A DNA stretch of 64,000 nt from Paenibacillus montaniterrae (GCF_018403185.1 NZ_BOSE01000010.1:124001-188000); one strand, 5' to 3'; positions 18,283 to 26,647 are shown, counted from the stretch's first letter. Program-made: numbers and translations. The notes: generated by a model from the sequence alone, not told the origin.

Positions 18283-19278
18283 GTGTTCAAAGGATCGACA
18301 GCCCGTAAGTCAATGCTGCTGGTCATCATGTTGCTGCTTCTGATCCTTTCCACACTCATTGCGATTGGTATTGGCAGTGTGAGCGTAAATCCTGTTGTTA
18401 CGCTGCAAACATTGTTTGGCTATGGTGATGATACAAGCTCAGTTATTTTATGGGATATTCGCATACCAAGGGTGCTGCTTGCTTTAATTGTTGGCGCCAA
18501 TCTTGCTATTTCTGGCGCTTTGATGCAGGCTGTGGTGCAAAACCCGCTTGCTGATCCAGGTGTAACAGGCGTGTCTAGCGGCGCTGCAGTTGCCGCATTG
18601 TTTATTATGCTTGCCTATCCAGGCGCTAGCGTTTACGTACCTATTGTAGCGATTGCTGGCGGTTTGCTTGCTGCGGCGATGGTCTATATGATGGCATGGC
18701 AGCGCGCAACAGGCTTTCAGCCTGTGCGCATCATCTTGTCGGGTGTGGCCGTCAATGCGATATTCGGCGGTGTGATCGGCTTGTTGTCGCTGCTGTACAG
18801 CGACCGCTTGCCATCGGCGATTCAATGGATGAATGGCAGTCTCGCCGGCAAGGAAATGAGCGATGTGCTGATGATTTTGCCTTATTCGCTTGCAGGCTGG
18901 ATCATTGCGCTGCTTTCGATCCGTCAAGTTAATGTGCTGCGGCTTGGGGAGCAGACTGCTCATAATTTGGGACAGAACATGAACAGAGTGCGGCTGATGC
19001 TCAGCTTGCTTTCTGTAGGCCTGGCTGCTGTTTCGGTCTCTATGGTTGGCCTGGTTGGTTTTGTCGGACTCGTTGTGCCGCATATTGCCCGCATGCTGAT
19101 TGGCTCGGACTATCGCTACAGCCTGCCGCTTGGCATCCTGCTTGGCGCAATTATTTTATTGCTTGCCGATATGATTGGCCGTTCCTTGTTCAGCGCAACG
19201 CAAATCCCTGCAGGTATCGTCATGGCGATGCTTGGCGGTCCATATTTCTTGTATCTGATGCGGAAGGGAGGCGCGTAG
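18283..19278 (+). CDS. FecCD-type iron/haem ABC permease
   Basis: Membrane permease of 331 residues with about ten helices, of the BtuC/FecCD family that imports siderophores, haem or cobalamin. Family motifs include RIPRVLLALIVGANLAISGALMQ, NPLADPGVTGVSSGAA and the ATPase-contact region GFVGLVVPHIARMLIG. GTG start, AGGAGGTG 6 bp before it. The Fur box shows iron regulation. No binding-protein gene is present, so that part must be encoded elsewhere. The HugZ-like domain of the next gene points to haem. Confidence 0.9.
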   Translation: MFKGSTARKSMLLVIMLLLLILSTLIAIGIGSVSVNPVVTLQTLFGYGDDTSSVILWDIRIPRVLLALIVGANLAISGALMQAVVQNPLADPGVTGVSSGAAVAALFIMLAYPGASVYVPIVAIAGGLLAAAMVYMMAWQRATGFQPVRIILSGVAVNAIFGGVIGLLSLLYSDRLPSAIQWMNGSLAGKEMSDVLMILPYSLAGWIIALLSIRQVNVLRLGEQTAHNLGQNMNRVRLMLSLLSVGLAAVSVSMVGLVGFVGLVVPHIARMLIGSDYRYSLPLGILLGAIILLLADMIGRSLFSATQIPAGIVMAMLGGPYFLYLMRKGGA

Positions 19279-19279
19279 C

Positions 19280-20605
19280 ATGCTGGCATTAAAGGATGTG
19301 ACGATTAACTATGCCAATCGCAGCATCATTAAGGATGTATCGCTTGACGTTCACGCAGGAGAGATTGTCTCGATTATTGGACCAAACGGGACGGGAAAAT
19401 CGACGATCCTTAAGGCAATTTCAAAGAGAATTGGAGTTGCAGGCGGCTCGATCATGTTCAATCATCAGAATTTGACGGATATGAGTGTTAAGGAAATATC
19501 GCGGTTGATGTGCATGGTATCTCAATCGAATTCAAGCCCGCATGATATGACCGTTGGCGAGCTGGTCAGCTACGGACGTTTGCCTTATAAGAAATGGTAC
19601 GAGCGCATGTCCAAGGAAGATGAGGAAATCGTACAGTGGGCGCTTAGCCAGACGCATATGGAGGTCTATCGCGAACGGCTTGTGCAGCGTTTGTCAGGAG
19701 GAGAAGCGCAGCGCGCATGGATTGCGATGGCGCTTGCTCAGCAGCCGAAAATGCTGCTGCTCGATGAGCCTACGACTTATTTGGATATCGCCCATCAGTT
19801 GGAGGTGCTTGATTTGATCAAGCGCTTGAATAAGGAGCTGGGGCTAACCGTCATTATGGTGCTGCATGATTTGAATCATGCGGTGCAATATAGCGATAAA
19901 ATTTGCGTCATACATAGGGGAGCAGTGCATGCTTATGGCAAGCCTGCAGACATCATGACCAGGCAGCTGATTGGGCAAGTTTATGGGGTTGAAGCGGAGA
20001 TTGAGCAAGTTGGCGGAGTGCCTCGCATTCATATTATTAAAAAAAGCAATGTAAAGGATGTGTCAAAAATGATGAATATTAAGCCGATGGATATCGCAGT
20101 GCTGAAGGAAAACTATCAGAAGCTGGTAGGCGGCGCGCAGTCGGTATTTTTAAGCACGATCGCGTTGGACGGCTCTCCGTTTCTATCCTATGCGCCGTTT
20201 GTTGAGCATGACGGCAAAGTGTATGTCTATTTGAGCCAAATTGCCGAGCATTATCGCAATCTCGAGGCCAATCCGGCAGTGGACGTGATGCTTGTTGCAG
20301 ACGAGTCGGCTACGAAAAACATATTTGCCCGCGAGCGCGCGCGCTTCAAGGGCCAGGCGAAAAATGTCGGCAACGAAGGCTATGAGGACGTATTTGCCAA
20401 ATTCGAAGCCAAATTCGGCACGCCTACCTTTAAAATGCTGCGCACGCTGGACTTTTCCTTGTTCGAGCTGACGCTAGCCAAAGGGCGCTATGTGGTAGGC
20501 TTCGGTCAAGCATTTGACGTAGATTTTGCTGGCGAGCATTTTGAGCATGTCAATCGTGACGCTCACGGCCTCGACGTAAAGCCGAGCACGAAACAGGGGG
20601 AGTAG
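19280..20605 (+). CDS. ABC ATPase fused to HugZ-like haem-handling domain
   Basis: Two domains in one frame, 441 residues. Residues 1-255 are a FecE/HmuV-type ATPase: Walker A GPNGTGKST, signature LSGGEAQRAW, Walker B MLLLDEPTTYLD, and the switch His in VLHDLNH. Residues about 264-441 resemble the pyridoxamine-phosphate-oxidase-like haem-degrading HugZ/HutZ family (SVFLSTIALDGSPFLSYAPF, FARERARFKGQA, RYVVGFGQAFDVD). At the junction, AAAGGATG (20053-20060) precedes a double ATG (20069, 20072) in frame, so a separate HugZ product may also be made. The fusion would couple haem import with haem breakdown. Confidence 0.85.
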   Translation: MLALKDVTINYANRSIIKDVSLDVHAGEIVSIIGPNGTGKSTILKAISKRIGVAGGSIMFNHQNLTDMSVKEISRLMCMVSQSNSSPHDMTVGELVSYGRLPYKKWYERMSKEDEEIVQWALSQTHMEVYRERLVQRLSGGEAQRAWIAMALAQQPKMLLLDEPTTYLDIAHQLEVLDLIKRLNKELGLTVIMVLHDLNHAVQYSDKICVIHRGAVHAYGKPADIMTRQLIGQVYGVEAEIEQVGGVPRIHIIKKSNVKDVSKMMNIKPMDIAVLKENYQKLVGGAQSVFLSTIALDGSPFLSYAPFVEHDGKVYVYLSQIAEHYRNLEANPAVDVMLVADESATKNIFARERARFKGQAKNVGNEGYEDVFAKFEAKFGTPTFKMLRTLDFSLFELTLAKGRYVVGFGQAFDVDFAGEHFEHVNRDAHGLDVKPSTKQGE

Positions 20606-20608
20606 GAC

Positions 20609-21052
20609 ATGGATACAGCAACGATTATCGCAATGTGGGAGTCGCTGCAAAGCCGCTTTCACAAAATGGTGAAGGAGCTGCCTGAGGAAGCATTGAAGCT
20701 GGCGATTGGCCCTGCTTCTATCGGTTATATGATTCGCCATAGCGCAGAAGTAGAGTATGTATATGCCGAGTGGGTATTCGGCAAGCCGAAGCCTGAGCAT
20801 TTGCACTATTACACGCTGCGCGGACCGGCAAATGCTGCTGTTGAATTTACGAACCTGGCCGAGCTGGTGGAACTGCTCGAGGCATCAAATGCCGTCATAC
20901 TCGAGGCGATTCGCACGCTGCCGGAAGCGGAGTGGAGCAAGCAAGTAACAACACCGCGCGGCACCTTTACACCGCTTGATGCCATTTCACAGCTGATGTA
21001 CCACACTGGCATACATGCCGGGCAAATTTCACTAATGCAAAAGCATGCCTAA
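20609..21052 (+). CDS. DinB-family protein
   Basis: Four-helix-bundle protein of 147 residues. The three histidines of the DinB metal site are visible: one in IRHSAEVE and two in MYHTGIHAGQ. The family includes bacillithiol/mycothiol S-transferases, but many members are uncharacterised. It starts 3 bp after the ATPase-HugZ gene and so belongs to the Fur-regulated operon; a role in handling haem or metal stress is an inference from position only. Confidence 0.8.
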   Translation: MDTATIIAMWESLQSRFHKMVKELPEEALKLAIGPASIGYMIRHSAEVEYVYAEWVFGKPKPEHLHYYTLRGPANAAVEFTNLAELVELLEASNAVILEAIRTLPEAEWSKQVTTPRGTFTPLDAISQLMYHTGIHAGQISLMQKHA

Positions 21053-21107
21053 GGATGTTGAGCCTGCCGCATTTGTCATGCTGCATAAAAAATATGTAAA
21101 AATAGAA

Positions 21108-21167
21108 GCTAGTCTAGTGAGCTGCTGCACCCAAATAGAGCGTGCAGCTCAGAGACTGGCTTTTTTT
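21108..21167 (+). terminator. terminator of the Fur-regulated operon
   Basis: GCTAGTCT...GAGCTGC-GCAC pairs with GTGCAGCTC...AGACTGGC and is followed by seven T. Confidence 0.85.
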
Positions 21168-21206
21168 ATTTTAAATATGGTGTGGAACCACCACTTCCAA
21201 ATGAAA

Positions 21207-21589
21207 GTTTAAAAATTGGGCCTCAGGACCAAGAAGCTTGCACGATACTAGAAAGTGAGGAGCGCAGCGTAGATAGACCTACGTGAGCACCTAAAATGTT
21301 TCCTGCGGAAACATACATCGGAAGCATAACCTTTCGCTAGCGTTCAAGATTCGCCGTCGATTACGCTTCAACGCCAATCATCGTCATCAAAGTCAAATTT
21401 TTAAACTACCTCTTCCAATAAAAGTTTAAAAATTCGGCTTTCAGGACCAAGAAGATGGCACGATACTAGAAAGCGAGGAGCGCAGCGTAGATAGACCTAC
21501 GTGAGCACCGCAGCTTTCGGTAGCGTGACATATTCGCCGTCGATTACGCTTCAACGCCAATCATCGTCATCAAAGTCGAATTTTTAAAC
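21207..21589 (-). repeat. palindromic repeat array R2 (two A units)
   Basis: Two A units in inverted orientation: 21207-21406 (200 bp) and 21424-21589 (166 bp). Both run from GTTTAAA to TTTTTAAAC. The first carries an added hairpin, ATGTTTCC-TGC-GGAAACAT, plus TACATCGGAAGCATAA (21314-21329). Its left and right arms are of different types, as if recombined. No B unit is attached. The remaining bases of the 21053-21650 gap hold the terminator before and an ECF promoter after. Confidence 0.85.
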
Positions 21590-21599
21590 ATCCTTTATT

Positions 21600-21626
21600 T
21601 GAACGAAATGAGGGGTTGCTGCGTCT
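21600..21626 (+). promoter_or_regulatory. ECF-type promoter, probably autoregulatory
   Basis: TGAAC at 21600-21604 and CGTC at 21622-21625 are 17 bp apart, the spacing of Bacillus ECF promoters (AAC, 16-17 bp, CGTC). It lies just upstream of an ECF sigma gene, as expected for self-activation. Confidence 0.6.
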
Positions 21627-21650
21627 AGTATATAGAAAGAGGTGAACGGG

Positions 21651-22154
21651 ATGTTGGATGAACAATTGCTTCGCGCTGCAACCAAAGGTCAGGACGAAGC
21701 GGTTATAGCCGTGCTGCGGCATTATGAAGCCGCATTATATCGAGTTGCCTACAGCTACTTGCGGCATGAGCATGATGCGATTGACGCGATGCAGGAGCTT
21801 AGCTATCGCTGCTTCCGCAGCATTCATACGGTCAAAGAGCCGCAGTATATCGGCACATGGCTAACTAAAATTATGATGAACATATGCCGCGACATGCTGC
21901 GCAAAAAGCAGCGCGAGGTGCTGTCCGCTTATGAGCTGGAGCAAAGCTATGAGCAAGCGCATGATATTGAATGGCTCGATGCGCTGCAGGCGCTTGATGA
22001 GCAGCAGCGCGAGCTGATTTTGCTGAAATACGTCAATGATCAAAGCAATGCTGCGATTGCAAAGCAGATGAATTTGCCGGAAGGAACTGTAAAGTCTCGG
22101 CTTTACTATACGCTGCGCAAGCTGCGGAGAATGTTTGGAGAGGAGAGAATGTAA
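21651..22154 (+). CDS. ECF sigma factor
   Basis: Sigma-70 family protein of 167 residues. Region 2 (about 20-85) includes YRVAYSYLRHEHDAIDAMQELSY; region 4 (about 105-160) includes QQRELILLKYVNDQSNAAIAKQMN and PEGTVKSRLYYTLRKLR. The ATG at 21651 follows AGAGGTG; a GTG 9 bp upstream lies in that site. Its stop overlaps the start of the next gene by one base, the usual coupling with an anti-sigma factor. Confidence 0.9.
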   Translation: MLDEQLLRAATKGQDEAVIAVLRHYEAALYRVAYSYLRHEHDAIDAMQELSYRCFRSIHTVKEPQYIGTWLTKIMMNICRDMLRKKQREVLSAYELEQSYEQAHDIEWLDALQALDEQQRELILLKYVNDQSNAAIAKQMNLPEGTVKSRLYYTLRKLRRMFGEERM

Positions 22155-23461
22155 TGAATCAAATCGATCAGGAGCGTTATGTCAAGCTGCTGAACAGCAT
22201 TGCCGTGCCGCCGCTTGAGACAGCGATTTTGGAGGGGCGGCGCAAGGTGCGGGCCGAGCAGCGAGCCCAGCGCATAAGAAGCGTAAAGCGCGGCTTTATT
22301 GCGGCTTCCGTTGTAGTTGTGCTTTTCGCTTCCTTGCTTGTAGGCACGCGCTGGTCTCCTGCGCTGGCCAGTACGCTGTCGCAAATCCCGTTTGTATCCG
22401 AGCTGGTCGAGCTTGTTGCCGGCAACAAAGGGATGCAGGACATTGTTGAACATCAATATTATGAGGTCATCGACAAAACGATTACTGCGAATAATTTGTC
22501 ATTAACGCTAAAAGGCGCGATTGCCGATGAGTATGGGCTTGTGCTTTATTACCGCGTCAGCTCCTCAGAAAGCTTGGAGGGCATTAATGTGTCCGAGCTC
22601 AATGTGACGCATAATGGACAGGAAATAGAGGGCGGCATCTCATCTTCCTTTTTCGTTAGAGAAGGGGAGAAAAGCGTAGACGATCAAGTTACGATTAATG
22701 TAATGAAGCCATTCGATTATTCGTCCAAGCAATTTATGCTGGAGATGAAGTTCACCGATGAGCATCAAACGGTCATCACGATACCATTTGAGCTGAAGCA
22801 GCCGATTGCGCCAACTAAGCGCTATCCATTGCAGGAGGAGGTTCTTGTCAGCGGACAGCGCATATGGCTGGAGGAGCTGAGTATTTCTCCGCTAAGGGCG
22901 CAGCTGACGCTTAAAATCGATGAGCAAAACAGCTGGCAGCTGCTGCAAATTGACTCGGCCGAGCTGATCGATGAGCATGGCGAGCAGTGGGGAACAATTA
23001 ATAATGGCATGGTAGGATGGGGCACGTTAAGAGATGGCGAGGCGGGACTTTATTTTCAAAGCAATTACTTCCGCAATCCTGAGCAGCTGACGCTGCGGCT
23101 TGGACAATTTCAAGCGCTGCCTAAGGGCGAGGATTATATTGAGATTGATTTTGCCCAGCAAAAGGTGTTGTACCAGCCTGAACAGATTGATTTGCAGCTG
23201 ACCGTGCTGCCCAAATCGGTTGTGTATACCGCAACGGAAAATGTGCAGCAGTTCAACAGGCAGCTGTTCAGCACAGGCATTGATGCTGCCGGCAAAGAGG
23301 TGTTCAGCAGCGGCGGCTCCTACACGTCCAGCGATACTGAAGCGAAGCATAATATTTGGTATAATTTAGAAGGGGTTGTCAATCCTGTGCGCTTTGCGAT
23401 CAGCTCTTATCCGCATATGCTGCCGGATACGGTGGAGCTGGAAATTCCGCTGACACAGTAG
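22154..23461 (+). CDS. anti-sigma-like DUF4179 membrane protein
   Basis: Protein of 435 residues with a cytoplasmic N-terminus (about 1-50), one membrane helix (about 52-72), and a large extracellular part starting with a DUF4179-like region (SALASTLSQIPFVSELVEL-like segment, then NNLSLTLKGAIADEYGLVLYYRV). Proteins of this shape directly downstream of an ECF sigma gene act as its anti-sigma factor and sensor. Translation is coupled to the sigma gene. The signal is unknown. Confidence 0.8.
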   Translation: MNQIDQERYVKLLNSIAVPPLETAILEGRRKVRAEQRAQRIRSVKRGFIAASVVVVLFASLLVGTRWSPALASTLSQIPFVSELVELVAGNKGMQDIVEHQYYEVIDKTITANNLSLTLKGAIADEYGLVLYYRVSSSESLEGINVSELNVTHNGQEIEGGISSSFFVREGEKSVDDQVTINVMKPFDYSSKQFMLEMKFTDEHQTVITIPFELKQPIAPTKRYPLQEEVLVSGQRIWLEELSISPLRAQLTLKIDEQNSWQLLQIDSAELIDEHGEQWGTINNGMVGWGTLRDGEAGLYFQSNYFRNPEQLTLRLGQFQALPKGEDYIEIDFAQQKVLYQPEQIDLQLTVLPKSVVYTATENVQQFNRQLFSTGIDAAGKEVFSSGGSYTSSDTEAKHNIWYNLEGVVNPVRFAISSYPHMLPDTVELEIPLTQ

Positions 23462-23596
23462 CAGCAGGTGCGGCTCGCGAGAAAGCTGAGCGCAGCTACT
23501 TGTATTGTGGCGAATATTTTGGGAAAATAGAGAGCGGATAAAGACATTACGAGTTTGAGGGGCCGAGCTGCCGCTTAAGCGAAAAGAGGAAGAAGC

Positions 23597-24661
23597 ATGA
23601 AGTCATCAATCTATGGACTAACCTTCGAGCAGCTTGCTGATTGGCTGCAGGAGCAAGGAGATAAACGCTCGCGTGCGCTGCATATTTGGCGAGGCTTGTA
23701 CCGCCAGCGCGTACGCAGCTTTGACGATATGACAGACGTCAATGAAGCTACAATTGGACTACTTAAGCAGCATTTCACAATTGAAACGCTGAGAGAGCAT
23801 ACACGTCAGCAATCGCAGGATGGAACGGTGAAGTTTCTGTTTCAGCTTGTTGATGGCAATTTGATTGAAACGGTACTAATGCGTCACAAGTTTGGCTTGT
23901 CGGTCTGTGTTACGACTCAGGTTGGCTGCAACATCGGCTGCAGCTTCTGCGCCAGCGGTTTGATTGCCAAAAGCCGTGACTTGACGAGCGGAGAAATTAC
24001 AGAGCAGTTGATGCAGGTGCAATTTTTCCTTGATCAGGAAGGCAAAGGCGGCCGTGTCAGCCATATCGTTGTAATGGGCATTGGCGAGCCGTTTGACAAT
24101 TTCGAGCACATGTCAAACTTTATTCGTACGGTTAAGGATCATCAAGGCATGGCGATTGGTCCGCGTCATATTACCGTTTCGACGAGCGGACTTGTAAATC
24201 GCTTTAAGGATTTCACTGACAGCGATCTAGGCGTCAACCTAGCGATCTCGCTGCATGCGCCGAACAATGAGCTGCGCTCGCGCATTATGAAAATTAACAA
24301 GGCGTATCCGCTGGAAAAGCTGATGCCAGCCATTGATTATTATTTGCAGCATTCCAATCGTCGTGCGACGATCGAATATATTTTGCTGAAGGGTGTAAAT
24401 GATCAGCCGCAGCAAGCTGTTGAGCTGGCTGAGCTGCTGCAAACACGCAAGCAAATGGTCAATGTCAACTTAATTCCGTACAATCCGGTTGACGAGCATA
24501 GCCAATATCAGCGCAGTACGGCAGAGGACATTCGCGCTTTTTATGATATTTTGAAAAAGCATAAAATTAGCGTCAGCGTACGAATGGAGCACGGAACAGA
24601 CATTGATGCAGCCTGCGGGCAGCTGCGCAGCAAGCAGCTCGATAAAGCATCAAACGGCTAA
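23597..24661 (+). CDS. RlmN-family 23S rRNA adenine-C2 methyltransferase
   Basis: Radical SAM methylase of 354 residues that modifies A2503 of 23S rRNA (RlmN), related to the resistance enzyme Cfr. The cluster motif is CNIGCSFCAS, the SAM region is VVMGIGEPFDN, and the methyl-carrying cysteine is in DIDAACGQLRSK near the end. By overall pattern (start MKSSIYGLT, GIGEPFDN, LHAPNNELRS) it is closer to RlmN than to Cfr. AGAGGAAG precedes the ATG. It is a lone gene, so it may be the only copy or a paralogue. Confidence 0.85.
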   Translation: MKSSIYGLTFEQLADWLQEQGDKRSRALHIWRGLYRQRVRSFDDMTDVNEATIGLLKQHFTIETLREHTRQQSQDGTVKFLFQLVDGNLIETVLMRHKFGLSVCVTTQVGCNIGCSFCASGLIAKSRDLTSGEITEQLMQVQFFLDQEGKGGRVSHIVVMGIGEPFDNFEHMSNFIRTVKDHQGMAIGPRHITVSTSGLVNRFKDFTDSDLGVNLAISLHAPNNELRSRIMKINKAYPLEKLMPAIDYYLQHSNRRATIEYILLKGVNDQPQQAVELAELLQTRKQMVNVNLIPYNPVDEHSQYQRSTAEDIRAFYDILKKHKISVSVRMEHGTDIDAACGQLRSKQLDKASNG

Positions 24662-24672
24662 CACGTCGAATA

Positions 24673-24798
24673 AGCTCCGGAGCAAAGCATTCTCCAGTCG
24701 CTTTTTAAATCGTAATACTCTTAATTAAATTTTTTAAGGTTGCATAACGATGTTAAAGGCGACCCACTTCGTTTTTCGGATGCTTTGCTCCTCCGCTG
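24673..24798 (-). repeat. palindromic repeat unit B (copy 2, inverted)
   Basis: Inverted copy of the element at 4472-4600, from GCTCCGGAGC to CTCCTCCGCTG. The arms GGAGCAAAGC and GCTTTGCTCC pair perfectly. It directly precedes three inverted A units, so read in its own direction the order is again A-A-A-B. Confidence 0.85.
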
Positions 24799-24809
24799 TA
24801 GCTTTTTTG

Positions 24810-25330
24810 AGTGAAGGACCAAGAAGATGGCACGATACTAGAAAGCGAGGAGCGCAGCGTAGGCAAAAGCTACGTGAGCACCGGAGCTTTCGGTAGCGTG
24901 CCATATTCGCCGTCGACTATGCTACAACGCATACCCCCGTCATCAAATTCAGATTTTTAAACTACCCATCCAATGAAGGTTTAAAAATTCGGCTTTCAGG
25001 ACCAAGAAGCTTGAACGCTAGTAGAAAATGAGGAGCGCAGCGTAGGCAAAAGCTACGAGAGCACCGGAATTTTCGCTAGCGTTCAAGATTCGCCGTCGAC
25101 TAAGCTACAAAGAAGTAACCCCGTCATCAAAGTCGTATTTTTAAACAACCTATCCAATGAAGGTTTAAAAATTCGGCTTTCAGGACCAAGAAGATGGCAC
25201 GATACTAGAAAGCGAGGAGCGCAGCGTAGGCACAAGCTACGAGAGCACCGGAGCTTTCGGTAGCGTGCCATATTCGCCGTCGATTAAGCTACAATGCAAC
25301 TGCATCGTCATCAAAGTCGTATTTTTAAAC
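24810..25330 (-). repeat. palindromic repeat array R3 (three A units)
   Basis: Three A units: about 24810-24962 (left end cut by unit B), 24979-25146 and 25163-25330. The last two are 168 bp each with a period of 184 bp. The middle unit has arms TTGAACGCTAG/CTAGCGTTCAA (25011-25021/25076-25086). The outer two have ATGGCACGATAC/GTAGCGTGCCAT (third unit: 25194-25205/25260-25271). All share the GAGGAGCGCAGCGTAGG tip. It fills the space between rlmN and the convergent trpS gene. Confidence 0.88.
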
Positions 25331-25342
25331 ATCCTCTAAAAA

Positions 25343-26326
25343 TTAGACTATTAGGAATCCCATATTCCGCTTAGCCCTCATCAACGTTTCGTTGGCAACG
25401 GCTGCTGCACGCTCTGCTCCATCACGCAATATCTCATTCAGCTCCGAGGAGTTGACAATTTCATGGAAGCGCTGCTGAATCGGCTCCAGCTTGGCAATTA
25501 CTACCTCAGCAAGCTCCTTCTTGAAGTTGCCATAGCCTTGGCCTGCAAAATGCTTTTCTACCTCAGCAATCGACATGCCTGAAAACACGCTGTAAATTTC
25601 AATCAAATTACTTACCGCAGGCTTCGTATCCCAGTCATAGCGCACCGACATTTCGGAATCGGTTACTGCGCGGGAAAACTTTTTGCGAATAACAGCTGGC
25701 TCATCGGTCATCAAAATATAGCTGCTTACATTTGGATTGGATTTGCTCATTTTTTTCGATGGATCATCCAGCCCCATAATGCGGGCGCCTGTTTCCTGAA
25801 TAATTGGTTCAGGCACGACAAAGGTTTCGCCGTAGCGATTATTGAAGCGGTTGGCCAGGTCGCGCGTCAGCTCGACATGCTGCTTCTGATCGTCGCCGAC
25901 AGGCACATGCGTAGCCTGATACAGCAAAATATCCGCTGCCATTAAAGCAGGGTACGTGAACAGCGCGGAGCTGACGACATCCTTGCCGTCCGACTTATCT
26001 TTAAACTGCGTCATACGGCTCAGCTCACCGAAATGCGCTTGAGTTTCCATCATCCAGCTAAGCTCAGCATGGGCAGATACTTGTGATTGCAAAAATACAG
26101 TTGAGCGCTTCGGATCGATGCCGGCAGCGATGTAAAGCGCAGCAAGCTCGCGCGTGCGTTCGTTCAGCTCCTTCGGGTCCTGATACACCGTAATGGCATG
26201 CAAATCAGGAATAAAGAAAAAGCATTCGAATTGCTCCTGATTGCGTACAAATTGGCTGAGCGCTCCAGAATAGCCACCAATATTCAGCACGCCGCTCGGT
26301 TTAATGCCTGATAAAATTCGTTTCAT
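25343..26326 (-). CDS. trpS: tryptophanyl-tRNA synthetase
   Basis: Class I synthetase of 327 residues that charges tRNA-Trp. The HIGH-like element is the variant KPSGVLNIGGYSGAL; the KMSKS loop is intact (SKKMSKSNPN, about residue 195). QSQVSAHAELSW and DQKQHVELTRDLA are typical of TrpRS. A T-box leader on the same strand controls it. The 3' end abuts a repeat array. Confidence 0.95.
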   Translation of the reverse strand: MKRILSGIKPSGVLNIGGYSGALSQFVRNQEQFECFFFIPDLHAITVYQDPKELNERTRELAALYIAAGIDPKRSTVFLQSQVSAHAELSWMMETQAHFGELSRMTQFKDKSDGKDVVSSALFTYPALMAADILLYQATHVPVGDDQKQHVELTRDLANRFNNRYGETFVVPEPIIQETGARIMGLDDPSKKMSKSNPNVSSYILMTDEPAVIRKKFSRAVTDSEMSVRYDWDTKPAVSNLIEIYSVFSGMSIAEVEKHFAGQGYGNFKKELAEVVIAKLEPIQQRFHEIVNSSELNEILRDGAERAAAVANETLMRAKRNMGFLIV

Positions 26327-26327
26327 T

Positions 26328-26640
26328 TCTTTTCACCTCATATTTTCTGAAAATAAAAAAAGCCTCATCCCTGCTTTAACAGGGACGAAGCTTGTAACTC
26401 CGCGGTACCACCCAAATTCGACATCATGTCGCACTTGATCTTTAGCCTATGTGCCAAAGAAGCTCGTTAACGGCGAGCGCCGACAATGCCTACTGCCTGC
26501 CGGTAGACGGCAAGGTTCAGATTGTAGCGAGCAGACCCATTCATTCTGCAGCATGTACCGATCTTCACACCAATCATCGGCTCGCTATAACATGCAGCTC
26601 AGAACTACTCCTTCTGCTCATCGCTTTCGCATTATTTTAT
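26328..26640 (-). promoter_or_regulatory. T-box riboswitch (tryptophan)
   Basis: Leader of trpS. On the minus strand it contains the T-box core GGGTGGTACCGCGGA (plus 26398-26412), which pairs with the tRNA end, and a terminator hairpin CCCTGTTAAAGCAGGG followed by a T-run (26357-26391). In the stem I region GAA-TGG-GTC places a UGG tryptophan codon as specifier (26537-26539), flanked by AGCGAGC/GCTCGCT. Uncharged tRNA-Trp would favour the antiterminator and trpS expression. Confidence 0.92.
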
Positions 26641-26647
26641 TATGTCA

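Noticed and set aside
20030..20075. Frameshift or misassembly creating the ATPase-HugZ fusion
   Set aside because: Both domains are complete and read in one frame through a plausible linker, so nothing in the sequence suggests an error. Resequencing would settle it.
23597..24661. cfr antibiotic-resistance gene
   Set aside because: Start region, GIGEPFDN and LHAPNNELRS segments fit RlmN better than Cfr, so no resistance is claimed.
25083..25271. Open frame of 62 codons on the minus strand inside array R3
   Set aside because: It is made of unit A sequence; a near-identical frame arises at 46492-46674 from array R4. There is no ribosome site, and the pattern follows the DNA repeat rather than protein conservation.
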